Assembly (NCBI GenBank): GCA_030762895.1
Contig: CM061063.1
Span: 102,198,210-102,262,209, forward strand
DNA from: Sophora flavescens
Lineage: Eukaryota > Streptophyta > Magnoliopsida > Fabales > Fabaceae
Reading direction: 5' to 3'
Length of the DNA: 64,000 nt
Under the pieces are notes generated by a model. It did no database searches. It saw only the letters and a program-made list of their open reading frames with translations, and was not told the origin of the DNA. Within the stretch, counting starts at the first letter, position 1. The number at the start of each line of letters is the position of its first letter. The position numbers and the translations under genes were made by a program. Shown piece by piece: positions 45,495 through 55,298 of this stretch.

Positions 45495-46530
45495 ATCCTT
45501 CCTTTTGTATGCATCACATTCTAATGGAAGATGAGCATAAACCATCCATTGAGCATCAACGTAGGTTGAAACCTAATATGAAAGAGGTGGTTAAGAAGGA
45601 AGTGCTTAAGCTGTTAGATGCGGGGGTTATTTATCCGATCTCCGATAGTGAATGGGTTAGTCCGGTGCATGTGGTTCCTAAGAAAGGGGGGATGACTGTT
45701 ATTCAAAATGAAAATAATGAACTAATCCCCACTAGGACAGTAACCGGTTGGAGAATGTGCATCGATTATAGGAAACTAAATAAGGCAACAAGGAAAGATC
45801 ATTTCCCTCTCCCATTCATTGATCAAATGCTCGAAAGGTTAGCTAGGCATTCATACTTTTGTTACTTGGATGGATATTCCGGTTTTCATCAAATTCCTAT
45901 ACATCCTAGTGATCAAGAAAAGACCACGTTTACTTGTCCCTATGGCACTTTTGCCTATAGAAGAATGCCTTTTGGTCTATGTAATGCACCGCTACTTTTC
46001 AAAGATGCATGACTCGCAATATTTTCTGAATTTACTGAAAACATCATGGAGGTTTTTATGGATGATTTTTCTGTATATGGAACTAGCTTTGATGTTTGTT
46101 TAACAAATTTGTCTAAGATTTTGCAGCGATGTGAAGAAACCAATCTGGTATTGAATTGGGAAAAATGCCATTTTATGGTAAAAGAAGGTATAGTGCTTGG
46201 GCACTTGATTTCGGTAGAGGTATTGAGGTGGACAGGGCCAAAATAGATGTTATTGAAAATTTGCCCCCACCAATAAATGTGAAAGGAGTTAGAAGTTTCT
46301 TGGGACACGCCTGGATTTTACCTGCGTTTCATCAAAGATTTTTCGAAAATTTCTAAACCTTTATCTAACCTTTTAATGAAAGATGCTCCATTTGATTTTA
46401 ATGAGGAATGTTTGAGTGCATTTTGTAGGTTGAAGGAAGCTCTGACCACCGCTCCCATTCTGTCAACACCGAATTGGGATGAGCCGTTCGAAGTAATGTG
46501 CGATGCTAGTGACTATGCCGTGGGAAAGAG
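45495..46530 (+). pseudogene. Athila-A reverse transcriptase and damaged RNase H
   Basis: Motifs in order: SEWVSPVHVVPKKGG, WRMCIDYRKLN, FPLPFIDQMLE, YLDGYSGFHQIP, YRRMPFGLCNAP, a stop at 46010-46012, then the catalytic F-M-D-D-F (about 46055). Further frameshifts occur near 46200 and 46310. The RNase H part begins VMCDASDYAVG and then jumps directly to KELLAVVFAFEKF. Compared with element B, about 32 codons are missing, a deletion of about 97 bp that also shifts the frame. Non-functional. Confidence 0.9.
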
Positions 46531-48131
46531 TTGCTTGCGGTTGTCTTTGCATTCGAGAAATTCAGACCATACCTCGTGGGGTCTAAAGTCATAGTGTACA
46601 CTGACCACTCCGCACTAAGGCACCTCGTGACTAAGAAGGAAGCAAAGCCGAGACTTATCCGATGGATTCTACTTCTGCAAGAATTCGATTTGGAAATTCG
46701 AGACCGAAAAGGGACAGAGAACTTAGTTGCGGACCATTTATCCAGACTTGAACCATTTGAACATGAGAAGGACAACCTGCCGATAGATGATTCTTTCCCC
46801 GATGAGCAACAGTTTGCCATCTTGGGAGAGGAAGCTCCATGGTATGCGGATTTTGTGAATTACTTTGTATGCGGGATTCTACCACCGGAGCTCAATTACC
46901 AACAAAAGAAGAAGTTCTTTTTTGATCTCAAGAACTACGTATGGGATGAGCCTTACATTTTTCGCAAGTGTGCGGATAACATATACAGAAGGTGTATTTC
47001 GGAAGCCGAGGTTCCAAGTATCTTGAGTTGTTGTCATTCCTCATCTTACGGGGGACATGCTAGTGCCTTGAAGACAGCAGCGAAGGTGCTTCAGGCTGGT
47101 TTCTATTGGCCTCATATTTTCAGAGATGCCCAGATGTTTGTGCTTGCTTGTGATCCATGTCAAAGAACGGGAAACATCTCTAAGAAGCATGAAATGCCAC
47201 TCAACACCATGCTAGAAGTGGAGATATTTGATGTTTGGGGAATTAACTACATGGGACCCTTTCCTTCATCTTGCAATAATAAGTTCATTCTTGTAGCTGT
47301 TGATTACGTCTCTAAATGGATGGAGGCCATTCCTTCCCCAACAAGTGATGCAAGAACCGTAATCAAACTATTCAAGAAGGTGATTTTTCCAAGGTTTGGG
47401 ATTCCAAGGGCAGTCATTAGTGACGGAGGATCGCACTTCATTGATGACAATTTGAGAAACTCCTACTCAAATATGGAGTCACTCATAGGATCGCTACACC
47501 TTACCACCCTCAGACGAGTGGGCAAGTCGAAGTTTCCAATCGAGAGATAAAGAGCATTCTTGAAAAGACCGTTTCGGGGTCGAGAAAGGATTGGTCCTTA
47601 AGGCTTGATGACACTCTTTGGGCCTATCGCACGGCTTACAAGACTCCTATCGGGATGACACCCTTTAGACTTATTTACGGTATGCCATGTCAATTACCAG
47701 TCGAGCTTGAGCATAAAGCTTTGTGGGCTATTAAGATGCTAAACTTTGATATGAAAGCCGCTCGGGAAAGGAGAATCCTTCAACTTCAGGAACTTGATGA
47801 GCTAAGGTTGGATTCCTATGAGTCCGCACGATCTTACAAGGAGAGAACAAAGAAGTGGCATGATAAGCATATCCTTCGTAGAGAATTCCATGAAGGAGAA
47901 CTAGTACTACTTTATAACTCAAGGTTGCGGTTATTCCCAGGGAAGCTCAAGTCTAGATGGTCCGGACCATTTAAAGTAATGAAAGTATTCCCGTATGGTG
48001 CCGTCGAGGTCTGGAGCCAAGAACGTGGAGTATTCAAGGTCAATGGACAGAGGCTGAAACACTTCCTTGGAGAACATCCACTTGAGCAGGAGATTGTGAT
48101 TCCCCTCCTAGATCCAACAACGAAGGACTGA
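46531..48131 (+). pseudogene. Athila-A RNase H end and integrase
   Basis: Starts in RNase H (VYTDHSALRHL). Integrase then shows the HHCC zinc finger (CHSSSYGGHASAL ... CDPCQRTGN) and the catalytic core. The first catalytic position reads WGINYMGPF, with Asn in place of the Asp seen in element B (WGIDFTGPF), so catalysis would be lost. ISDGGSHF carries the second Asp. A frameshift near 47450 leads to the frame with PYHPQT-like, the Glu-containing NREIKSIL, LWAYRTA and the C-terminal part (WSGPFKVMKVFPYGAVEV) ending at 48131. Confidence 0.9.
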
Positions 48132-48170
48132 AAGGATTATGGTCAAGCTTAAGACCGTAAATAAGCACTT

Positions 48171-48188
48171 CTTGGGAGGCAGCCCAAG
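48171..48188 (+). promoter_or_regulatory. Hairpin downstream of pol
   Basis: CTTGGGAGGCAGCCCAAG: a perfect 6-bp stem (CTTGGG/CCCAAG) around AGGCAG, 40 bp after the pol stop. From memory, a TTGGGAGGCAACCCAA sequence is common at this point in Athila-type elements. Function unknown; a 3'-end or stability signal for the gag-pol RNA is possible. Confidence 0.5.
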
Positions 48189-48344
48189 TTTTCTTTCCCT
48201 TTTCCATTTGTTTTTGAATTTAACTCTTGAATAATTTGAGAAGATCAAGAGGAAAAAGATCATAAACTAATAGATATGTCAAGTGTTTTCAGGACAGGAA
48301 GTGATGGAGAGTGAAGAGAGGATGGAAAAGAAAAGTCAGCAACC

Positions 48345-48700
48345 ATCACGGCCAGGCCGTGATGTCCATCACGACCGTGATGCACCAACAGCTAAAAGTC
48401 AGAATCCATCACGACCTAGCCATGATGGACATCACGGGTGTGACAAGAAATCCCCAGAAGACAGAGTCCATCACGGCCAGGCCGTGATACCCATCACGGC
48501 CGTGATGTGAAGACCAGGAAAGGGACACAAAGGATCACGGGCAGGCCGTGATATAGGTCACGGCCGTGACAGGTAACTAGAGCAGGACAGAAACCATCAC
48601 GGGGAGGCCGTGATACGCATCACGGCTGTGATACAGGATTTATGAGACACAGAACGCGTCACGGCCTGCCCGTGATGTGGGTCACGGCCATGATGCGAGT
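48345..48700. repeat. Palindrome array upstream of the Athila-A extra ORF
   Basis: At least five pairs of ATCACGGCCAGGCCGTGAT and ATCACGGCCGTGAT variants, the same family as in the LTR U3. It ends just before a TTTTAAAAACC box (about 48709) and the pyrimidine-rich leader of the extra ORF. Repeat pairs keep the 20-21 bp centre spacing. Confidence 0.9.
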
Positions 48701-49128
48701 TTTCCCTGTTTTAAAAACCTAGATCGCAGCCTCCTCTGCCACAAACCCTATTCCTATTCTTCTTCTTCTTCCTTCTCTCACACTCACCTCCATACCCACG
48801 AAACCCTCTTCCTTCCTCCTCTCCTCCTTCCCCTCAAATCGCAGTCATCTTGCACTTCTCCCCAACACCATCACGCTCCTCATCATCCCAATCCTCTTCT
48901 CTTTCTTCCTCTCACACCCACCTCCATAATCACTTCTCCAACAAAGCTCGAAAATCACCTCCCCACTACACCCACACCCAACCAACCACACTCCCTCACT
49001 CTCTGGCCCTAACCCAAACAGCCCCACAGGGTAAATCCTCCAATTTTGGGGAGATTCAAAATTCCCAAATTTTGAAACCCTAACCAGCAGAACAGTGAAA
49101 GGGATTGTGATTTTGGGACTCTCTGGTC
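48701..49128 (+). promoter_or_regulatory. Leader of the Athila-A extra ORF with a possible internal promoter
   Basis: C/T-rich leader without gene content, starting with a TATA-like TTTTAAAAACC at about 48709 and running to the ATG at 49129. A potential 5' splice site (CAGGGTAAATCC, about 49027) is present. The layout palindromes, A/T box, pyrimidine-rich leader copies that of the LTR, so I infer an internal promoter; no direct evidence. Confidence 0.4.
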
Positions 49129-50334
49129 ATGGCAACCAAACGGCAAAGGGCAACAGGGGCCTCATGCACTCGCAGCAGAGGAAACAGAAACCTCGATAAT
49201 TACTCTGACTCCGACTCTTCTAATTCTGATACTGATGGATATGGGTATGGGATAGTTTTTAAGGATATTGCTCAGAAAGATAGGTTTAATGCTTTAAAAA
49301 ATAGGAATATAGTACATACCAAATATCTTGATGATGCATGCTTAGATACCCTAGGCTTGACTGTGGACATCAATTGGATGTTGCAAAACATAGGGTGGAG
49401 CGAGTTCGCTCGCACTAGATACCCTGCATATGCTGGCCCTACTTTGGAGTTCCTAAGCTCCCTAAATGCGGAAATTCTCCAAGGGCCGCATTGCCAAGAA
49501 GGACGGATCACATTCCGGCTCTTCAACTAGGACTTCACACTAACCCTAGCTGAATTTAATGAGATTTTTGGATTACCAGTAGGGGGTGACCAAAGATACC
49601 CCTTAGGGTTTAGTGCACATAGTTTCTGGTCAGTAATCGACTTTTAGGGAAGAGGTTTTGACCCTCGGACATCCAAGTCCACAGCCTTTGCTAACCCTAG
49701 CATCATGTATATGCATAGGGTCATAGCCAATACCCTGTTTCGTCGTGGAGAGAGTGACGGATCCGTCCGCCAGGACGAGGTCTTTATATTATGGGCCATG
49801 CTCCACCGTGAGAGAAACGTGGACACAGGGTCATTCTTGGCTAGGCACCTCTTAAAGGTGGCCAAGAGTTCCAGTGGCGCTATTGTCATTGGTGGCCTCA
49901 TCACCACCATATGCCATCACTTCAACTTCGATCTAGATGGTTTTGAGGCCGCCCCTGGACGGACCCGTATCTCCTTGCAGGCTTGTGAGGCTATAGGGAT
50001 GATCGTCCAGGAGGATGACATATACTGCCTGAAACACCCCAGGCTCAGGAACCCAATTCCTCTCCCTAACCCCACACTGTTAGATGTATCAAACTCGGCA
50101 AATTGGAAAGTGCCGGTGGGAGAGGAGCCTCAACCTATTAGGGTAGAGAGGCCGTTACGCCCGCCACCGCAGTCTAGGCCGTCTGGGCACCCATCTTCTT
50201 CCTCTGCAGGTTCGTCATCCGATGATCCCTACGCGTGGCTCGCATCCTCTTTTGACACCATCCTAGCGAACCAGGAGCGCATTATGGAGGAGCAGCGCAA
50301 GCAGAGAGCTATGCTCCAGCAGCTCTACGAATGA
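49129..50334 (+). pseudogene. Athila-A extra ORF (ATHILA ORF-1 / putative plant transposon protein)
   Basis: 402-codon frame (401 residues) starting MATKRQRATGASCTRSRGN. It shares the layout of the ORF at 19825: a basic N-terminus, KDRFNALKNRN, a GWSEFARTRYPAY segment, PTLEFLSSLNAEI, ITFRLFN, then an F-N-E-I-F-G-L-P segment. The second half (YMHRVIANTLFRRGESDG, VFILWAMLHRERNVDTG) and a C-terminal helix (ILANQERIMEEQRKQRAML, likely coiled coil) complete it. Two in-frame TAG stops, at 49528-49530 and 49645-49647, disable it. The product's role is unknown in any Athila element. Confidence 0.78.
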
Positions 50335-50434
50335 CATCTGAGCCATCACCCACCACCTCAGTGAGTTACTTTGTTCCTTTTCCTTTTCGTTTTTATTTTT
50401 ATTTTATTTTATCCTCCCTACGGCTTAATTATTT

Positions 50435-50471
50435 ACATTGGGGACAATGTAATTGTTTAAGCTTGGGGTAG
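50435..50471 (+). promoter_or_regulatory. Internal hairpin plus polypurine-tract module, Athila-A
   Basis: ACATTGGGGACAATGT (50435-50450): perfect 5-bp stem with loop GGGGAC. An 8-nt spacer is followed by AAGCTTGGGGTAG (50459-50471), identical to the terminal polypurine tract at 51701-51713. It lies 100 bp after the extra ORF, 1.24 kb upstream of the 3' LTR. Confidence 0.65.
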
Positions 50472-51675
50472 GGGTATCAATTTTGCATTCTTGCATGTTG
50501 CATTCACTTAGGATTAGTTTTGCATAAATCACATGATTTAACTGCCCCCTGCTTAGGATTTGCCCTTAATAGTGAAAAACTTTGTGCCAATCGAATTAGT
50601 CAGCCAACTGAATTATGACAGTGGATTTTTGAACCCAATTTTTGATTTCTTGTGATAGGCTAAAAATGAAAAATGCTTGAGACAATCCTTTGAAAGTTAA
50701 TAATTAGCAAATGGTTCTTTAGATTTAGGTTTCTCATCGATTCTAAACCACTAAATGAGAGATTTTGAGCCAAAAAGGGGTACTCACTAAATCTACCCCA
50801 TTCCTTGTGATCGAGTATTTTTTTTTCCTCTTGGATTGTGCCCTCTAGAACCTGACTTGAAACCGGTTCGAAGCTTAAAAATTTTTTAAAACACATTTGA
50901 AAATGATTGAGGCACTAGGTGTTTTTCTGGCTTCCTGAGCTTTGACTGATAAATTGCCCCCCTTAGTCGCCCAATTTTGAGCCTAAAAGAATAAATACTT
51001 TTCTTGGTACCATTGATCTATTTTAATGAACAATGCTTAGTATGGCACCTCTTAAAGTGTTACAAAGGGCAAAAAGGGTAATTTGAAGAATAAATTGTGG
51101 GATTAATAGTTGGAAAATTTTCTCTAAAGTTAAAAATCTCCCCCTCTCCAAATAATAATAATAATAATAATGGAGAGGGGGATGACAAAAGTAAAGTGAG
51201 AAATAAGAAGCAAAAAGTTGAAAAAAAAAGGTGGAAAACTGAAGCCCAAAAAGGAATTTTAGGAGGTGTCACGCTTTGCACTGCTTGATTTTGTTTAGCC
51301 TCTAGAATTTTCCTTTTCTTGATATCCCCACCTAACAATTAATCCCTTGGCCCCGTTACAACCAAAATAAAAGACCTCTTGATTCTTATGTGCTTTCATT
51401 AATAAAGTAGAGATTTGGTTAATAGTCAAGCTTATGGGAAGGCACCTTCCTTGAGGAAATTGAGCGAATTGTCACATACCCTCAAACACATGAGTGAGGT
51501 GAGAAGAGTGCCCGAATTAGTGAGAGATGTGAGTCTGGGGAACCTAAGCTCCTAATTGGACTTAAAATCGATTGTCTCTTGGTTTCTTATTGAATATGCC
51601 TATTGCTTGAATTCATTACTCGGGTTCTAGATTCACTGTCCATGCTTCGATAGGTTAACTTTTCTGGCCTTAGTT
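50472..51675 (+). other. 3' UTR of Athila element A
   Basis: 1.2 kb without genes, containing an (AAT)n run near 51152-51172. The 51340-51660 part is similar to the UTR segments at 56607-57030 and 58268-58690, which links elements A and C. Confidence 0.7.
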
Positions 51676-51713
51676 ATTGCTTGAGGACAATCAAAATCTT
51701 AAGCTTGGGGTAG
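51676..51713 (+). promoter_or_regulatory. Terminal hairpin and polypurine tract, Athila-A
   Basis: ATTGCTTGAGGACAATCAA (51676-51694) folds with one mismatch around GAGGAC. It is followed by AAGCTTGGGGTAG (51701-51713), two T and the LTR start at 51716. Confidence 0.75.
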
Positions 51714-51715
51714 TT

Positions 51716-53150
51716 TGATAGTGTGATTTCACCTCATATTTCCATGACATTTTGCATGCATTTTCATATAGCTTAGGCTTATTTTATTTGATTATTAGTT
51801 AATTTTGCCTTGGAACGAGTAAGGTGGTTTTGTGGTGCTTGTGTGCAGGAAAAGAAGATTAAAATGCTCAGGATCAGTTGCGTTGGAGCTGGCACGAAGA
51901 TGGGAGCTTGGAAAACAAGAAAAAGGTGGCAAACAGAGCTGATCACGGCCAGGCCGTGATGCCCATCACTACCGTGATCAAGTGAAGCTGAAAAAGCAGG
52001 CTCAATAAAATTCACAAGCTGACACGCCCTAGCCGTGCTGCCCATCACGGCCGTGACTCGACAATTCCGCCAGACCCCTGGCAGTCAGATTCTATCACGG
52101 CCAGGCCGTGATGACCATCACGGCCGTGATGTGGCCATTTATTGAGTCAGCGTGCAAGGCAGAAGCCATCACGGCTAGGCCGTGATGGCCATCACGACCG
52201 TGATGCGCATTCCATGGATCTTCAGCAACTGATTTAATCTATTTTTTTTATTGGTTTAGGATTCAAATTGCCCAATCTTATAAATAGGACCTAGGGGCTC
52301 AAGTCTGGTATGGAACTTGGTGTGGGCTGTTTACTTTAGATAATTGAGTAATTCTCTTCTCCTCCTCCTCCTCCTCTTCTCTTAGCAATTTTTATGTTCA
52401 TGTTATTTTAACCAAGCTTGCTACAATCATGGCAAGGCTTGAGTAGTAGTCTAGTTTCTAGGAATTGGGGCTACGCCCAGAACTTGTTTATGGTGATGTA
52501 TTGATTTTGATTTCTTGTTAATTCAGATTTGTTTTCGATTCGATCCCTATTGCTTTAATTACTCGCAAATTCGGTGGCCACTTGTTTGCGTGCCATAGAT
52601 ACACTAAGGACGAACCTAGCGGTGAACTTAGGTATCAGATCCATAGGAATCGAACTTAGGACTTAAATCACGAGAGTTAGAAGCGGTCCTTCGAGGATTC
52701 ATGAATCGTCACAAAACTCAAGGGGTCCAATTTAAATTCAATTACCACGAGAGTAGGGATTGATTTAATCGGGCACGACTTTTGTAACCCGAGAGGGAGC
52801 ATTAGCTAATTTAGGAAAGATTCGTCTTCAAAACAAAGTTTGGTAATTAACAAGGAGAGGAGTTGATTCAGTAACATAAACAGTTTTGTGGTATCCCAAT
52901 TCCTGGGAACCCATTTGAATTTGAAAACCCCCAATTTGAATTGCTTTCTGTTTTGTTTAATTGCGAAATTAAAGTTTGATTTCTACTTGATTCTGATTTT
53001 AAAAACCAAAACCTTTTCAAAACCCTTTTTATAGAGTCCAGTTTAATTGATTTGATAATTAGTTGTGATTTGAGATCACGGTCCCTATGGGATCGATCTT
53101 TTTATAAATTGGCAACGAATCCGGTACACTTGCCGGAATTTATCACATCA
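51716..53150 (+). mobile_element. 3' LTR of Athila element A (1,435 bp)
   Basis: Starts TGATAGTGTG and ends TTATCACATCA, followed by the target duplication AAAAT (53151-53155). It keeps the fuller palindrome array (about 51940-52205) and the TATA box near 52278. Confidence 0.95.
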
Positions 53151-53155
53151 AAAAT

Positions 53156-54600
53156 AAACTTCCATCAGCTCGAGCACTCAAACACCATACTAACTCACAA
53201 AAAACAAATAGCATAAAAAGGTAACCGAGCTAAAATTGACTGAGCTAAAGTCGAAACACCGAACCTAAAAAGGTAAAAGCCTAAAAAGGTTGACTGAGCT
53301 GAAAATCGACCAAGCTCAAAGTCGAAATGCCGGAGCTAAAAAGGTAAACAAAGAACCTAAAAAGGTTGATCGAGCTAAAATCGACCGAGTTGTTGTGGAA
53401 ACGCCGAACCTAAAAAGACAAAAGCCTAAAAAGGTTGACTGAGCTGAAAATCGACCGAGCTCAAAGTCAAAATGCCAGACTTAAAAAGGCAAAAGTCCTA
53501 AAGAGGTTGACTGAGTTGAAAATGGACCGAGCTCAAAGTCGAAATGTCGGACCTAAAAATGCAAAAGCCTAAAAAGGTGACCGAGCTAAAATCGATCGAG
53601 CTGTTGTCGAAATGCTGGACGTAAAAAGGTAAACAAAGAACCTAAAAAGGTTGATCGAGCTAAAATCGACCGATTTGTTGTCGAAACGCCGGACCTAAAA
53701 AGTCAAAAGTCCTAAAGAGGTTGACTGAGCTGAAAATCGACCGAGCTGTTGTCGAAACGCCGAACCTAAAAAGGCAAAAGCCTAAAAAGGTTGACTAAGC
53801 TGAAAATCGACCGAGCTGAAAGTCGAAATGCCGGACCTAAAAAGGTAAACAAAGAACCTAAAAAGGTTGATCGAGATAAAATCGAACGAGCTGTTGTCGA
53901 AACGTCGAACCTAAAAAGACAAAAGCCTAAAAAGGCTGACTGAGTTGAAAATTGACCGAGTTCAAAGTCGAAATGCCCGACCTAAAAAGGCAAAAGCCTA
54001 AAAAGGCGACCAAGCTAAAATCGACCGAGCTGTTGTCGAAACGCTGGACCTAAAAAGGTAAACAAAGAACCTAAAAAGGTTGATCGAGCTAAAATCGACT
54101 GAGCTGTTGTCGAAACGACGGACCTAAAAAGGCAAAAGTCCTAAAGAGGTTGACTGAGCTGAAAATCGACCGAGCTGTTGTCGAAACGCCGAACCTAAAA
54201 AGGCAAAAGCCTAAAAGGGTTGACTGAGCTGAAAATCGATCGAGCTCAACGTTGAAATGCCGGACCTAAAAAGGTAAACAAAGAACCTAAAAAGGTTGAT
54301 CGAGCTAAAATCGATCGAGTTGTTGTCGAAATGCCGAACCTAAAAAGACAAAAGCTTAAAAAGGTTGACTGAGCTGAAAATCGACCGAGCTCAAAGTCGA
54401 AATGCCGGACCAAAAAAGGCAAAAGCCTAAAAAGGTGACCGAGCTAAAATCGACTGAGCTGTTGTCGAAATGCTGGACCTAAAAAGGTAAACAAAGAACC
54501 TAAAAAGGTTGATCTAGCTAAAATCGACCGAGCTAAAGTCGAAATGCCTGACCGAAATGGCCGACCAAGCTAAAATAGAAATTCCGAACCTAAAAAGGTA
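53156..54600 (+). repeat. Higher-order minisatellite of the Tat element
   Basis: About 65-70-bp units of the AAAAAGGTTGACTGAGCTGA...CGACCGAGCT type alternate in at least three variants. The marker GTAAACAAAGAACCTAAAAA recurs at about 53343, 53628, 53848, 54057, 54277 and 54487, so the higher-order period is about 210-285 bp. Non-coding. Confidence 0.9.
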
Positions 54601-54808
54601 AGCAAGAAAAACATGAAATAGTTAACTACGATAGGGCCGAGCTCAAAAAGCTCACGAGGCCAAATTAAAACGCAAGCACAAAAGGGGAGTAAAAACTTAG
54701 GAAAGTTAACCGAGTAAATCCAAATGCTGGGTTAAATACCATAAGTATGAAGTCCTTATCATTCATAAAGCAAAAGTATATAGGGCATAGCCAAGAGTAC
54801 AAAATATC

Positions 54809-55298
54809 TTAAAATTTTGCTAAGTTACTCATGGGCACTCCATAAGCAAAGGCCCCATCAAGGTTGGAACCAATAGTGTATTCAGCTTGCGGAAGAGCAA
54901 CCTAGGATGGCTCGGGCATGACCACTTCAGTTCCTCTGTTCTCCTCCTCTCCCATAACCCGTTCTTCATTATTCTCCTGTTCCTCATCATCAAGCCCGGA
55001 CAAAGGAACCATAATGCCATCCTTATTAAAATCCTTGTCCACCCCGGCTCTCGAAAGATCAGAATCAGGAAGAAAGTGCTTGATTTGTTTTATAGCACGC
55101 GAGAACCCAGAAACGCGTTCCCTTATAATTTGGGTTTTAGCTTACTTCAACTCGAACTGAAGCTTGAAATTAGCCTTTTTCTCAGTAGCAAGAAACTGCT
55201 GAAGATTGTCAAGGGAAAGCTTTAAAGCCTTGACAGCCCTCTGAAAGTCAATCCTTTCATTTTAAAGAGTTCAGATTGGGGAGAAGAGTTGGTCTTCT
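54809..55298 (-). pseudogene. Antisense ORF of the Tat element, C-terminal part
   Basis: On the minus strand a frame reads ERIDFQRAVKALKLSLDNLQ and LATEKKANFKLQFELK, a heptad-like coiled coil. It goes on through GFSRAIKQIKHFLPDSDLS to an acidic tail, with stops after LQFELK and at 54902-54904, and ends at 54809. The style resembles the ORF called putative gypsy-type transposon protein. Tat-lineage elements are known to carry antisense extra ORFs near the 3' end; the LTR/PBS at 38166-38823 is on the plus strand, so this ORF is antisense as expected. The Athila-C array splits it at 55299. Confidence 0.6.

Noticed and set aside
49528..49647. Both stops in the Athila-A extra ORF are TAG, which might suggest programmed readthrough.
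   Set aside because: Other ORFs of the same elements have TAA, TGA and TAG stops plus frameshifts; random decay explains it, and the homologous ORF at 19825 has stops elsewhere.
54829..55225. Plus-strand open frames and a 63-codon minus-strand frame beginning MALWFLCPG.
   Set aside because: They are in other frames than the coiled-coil antisense ORF, which runs continuously through the same bases with a better protein-like composition.
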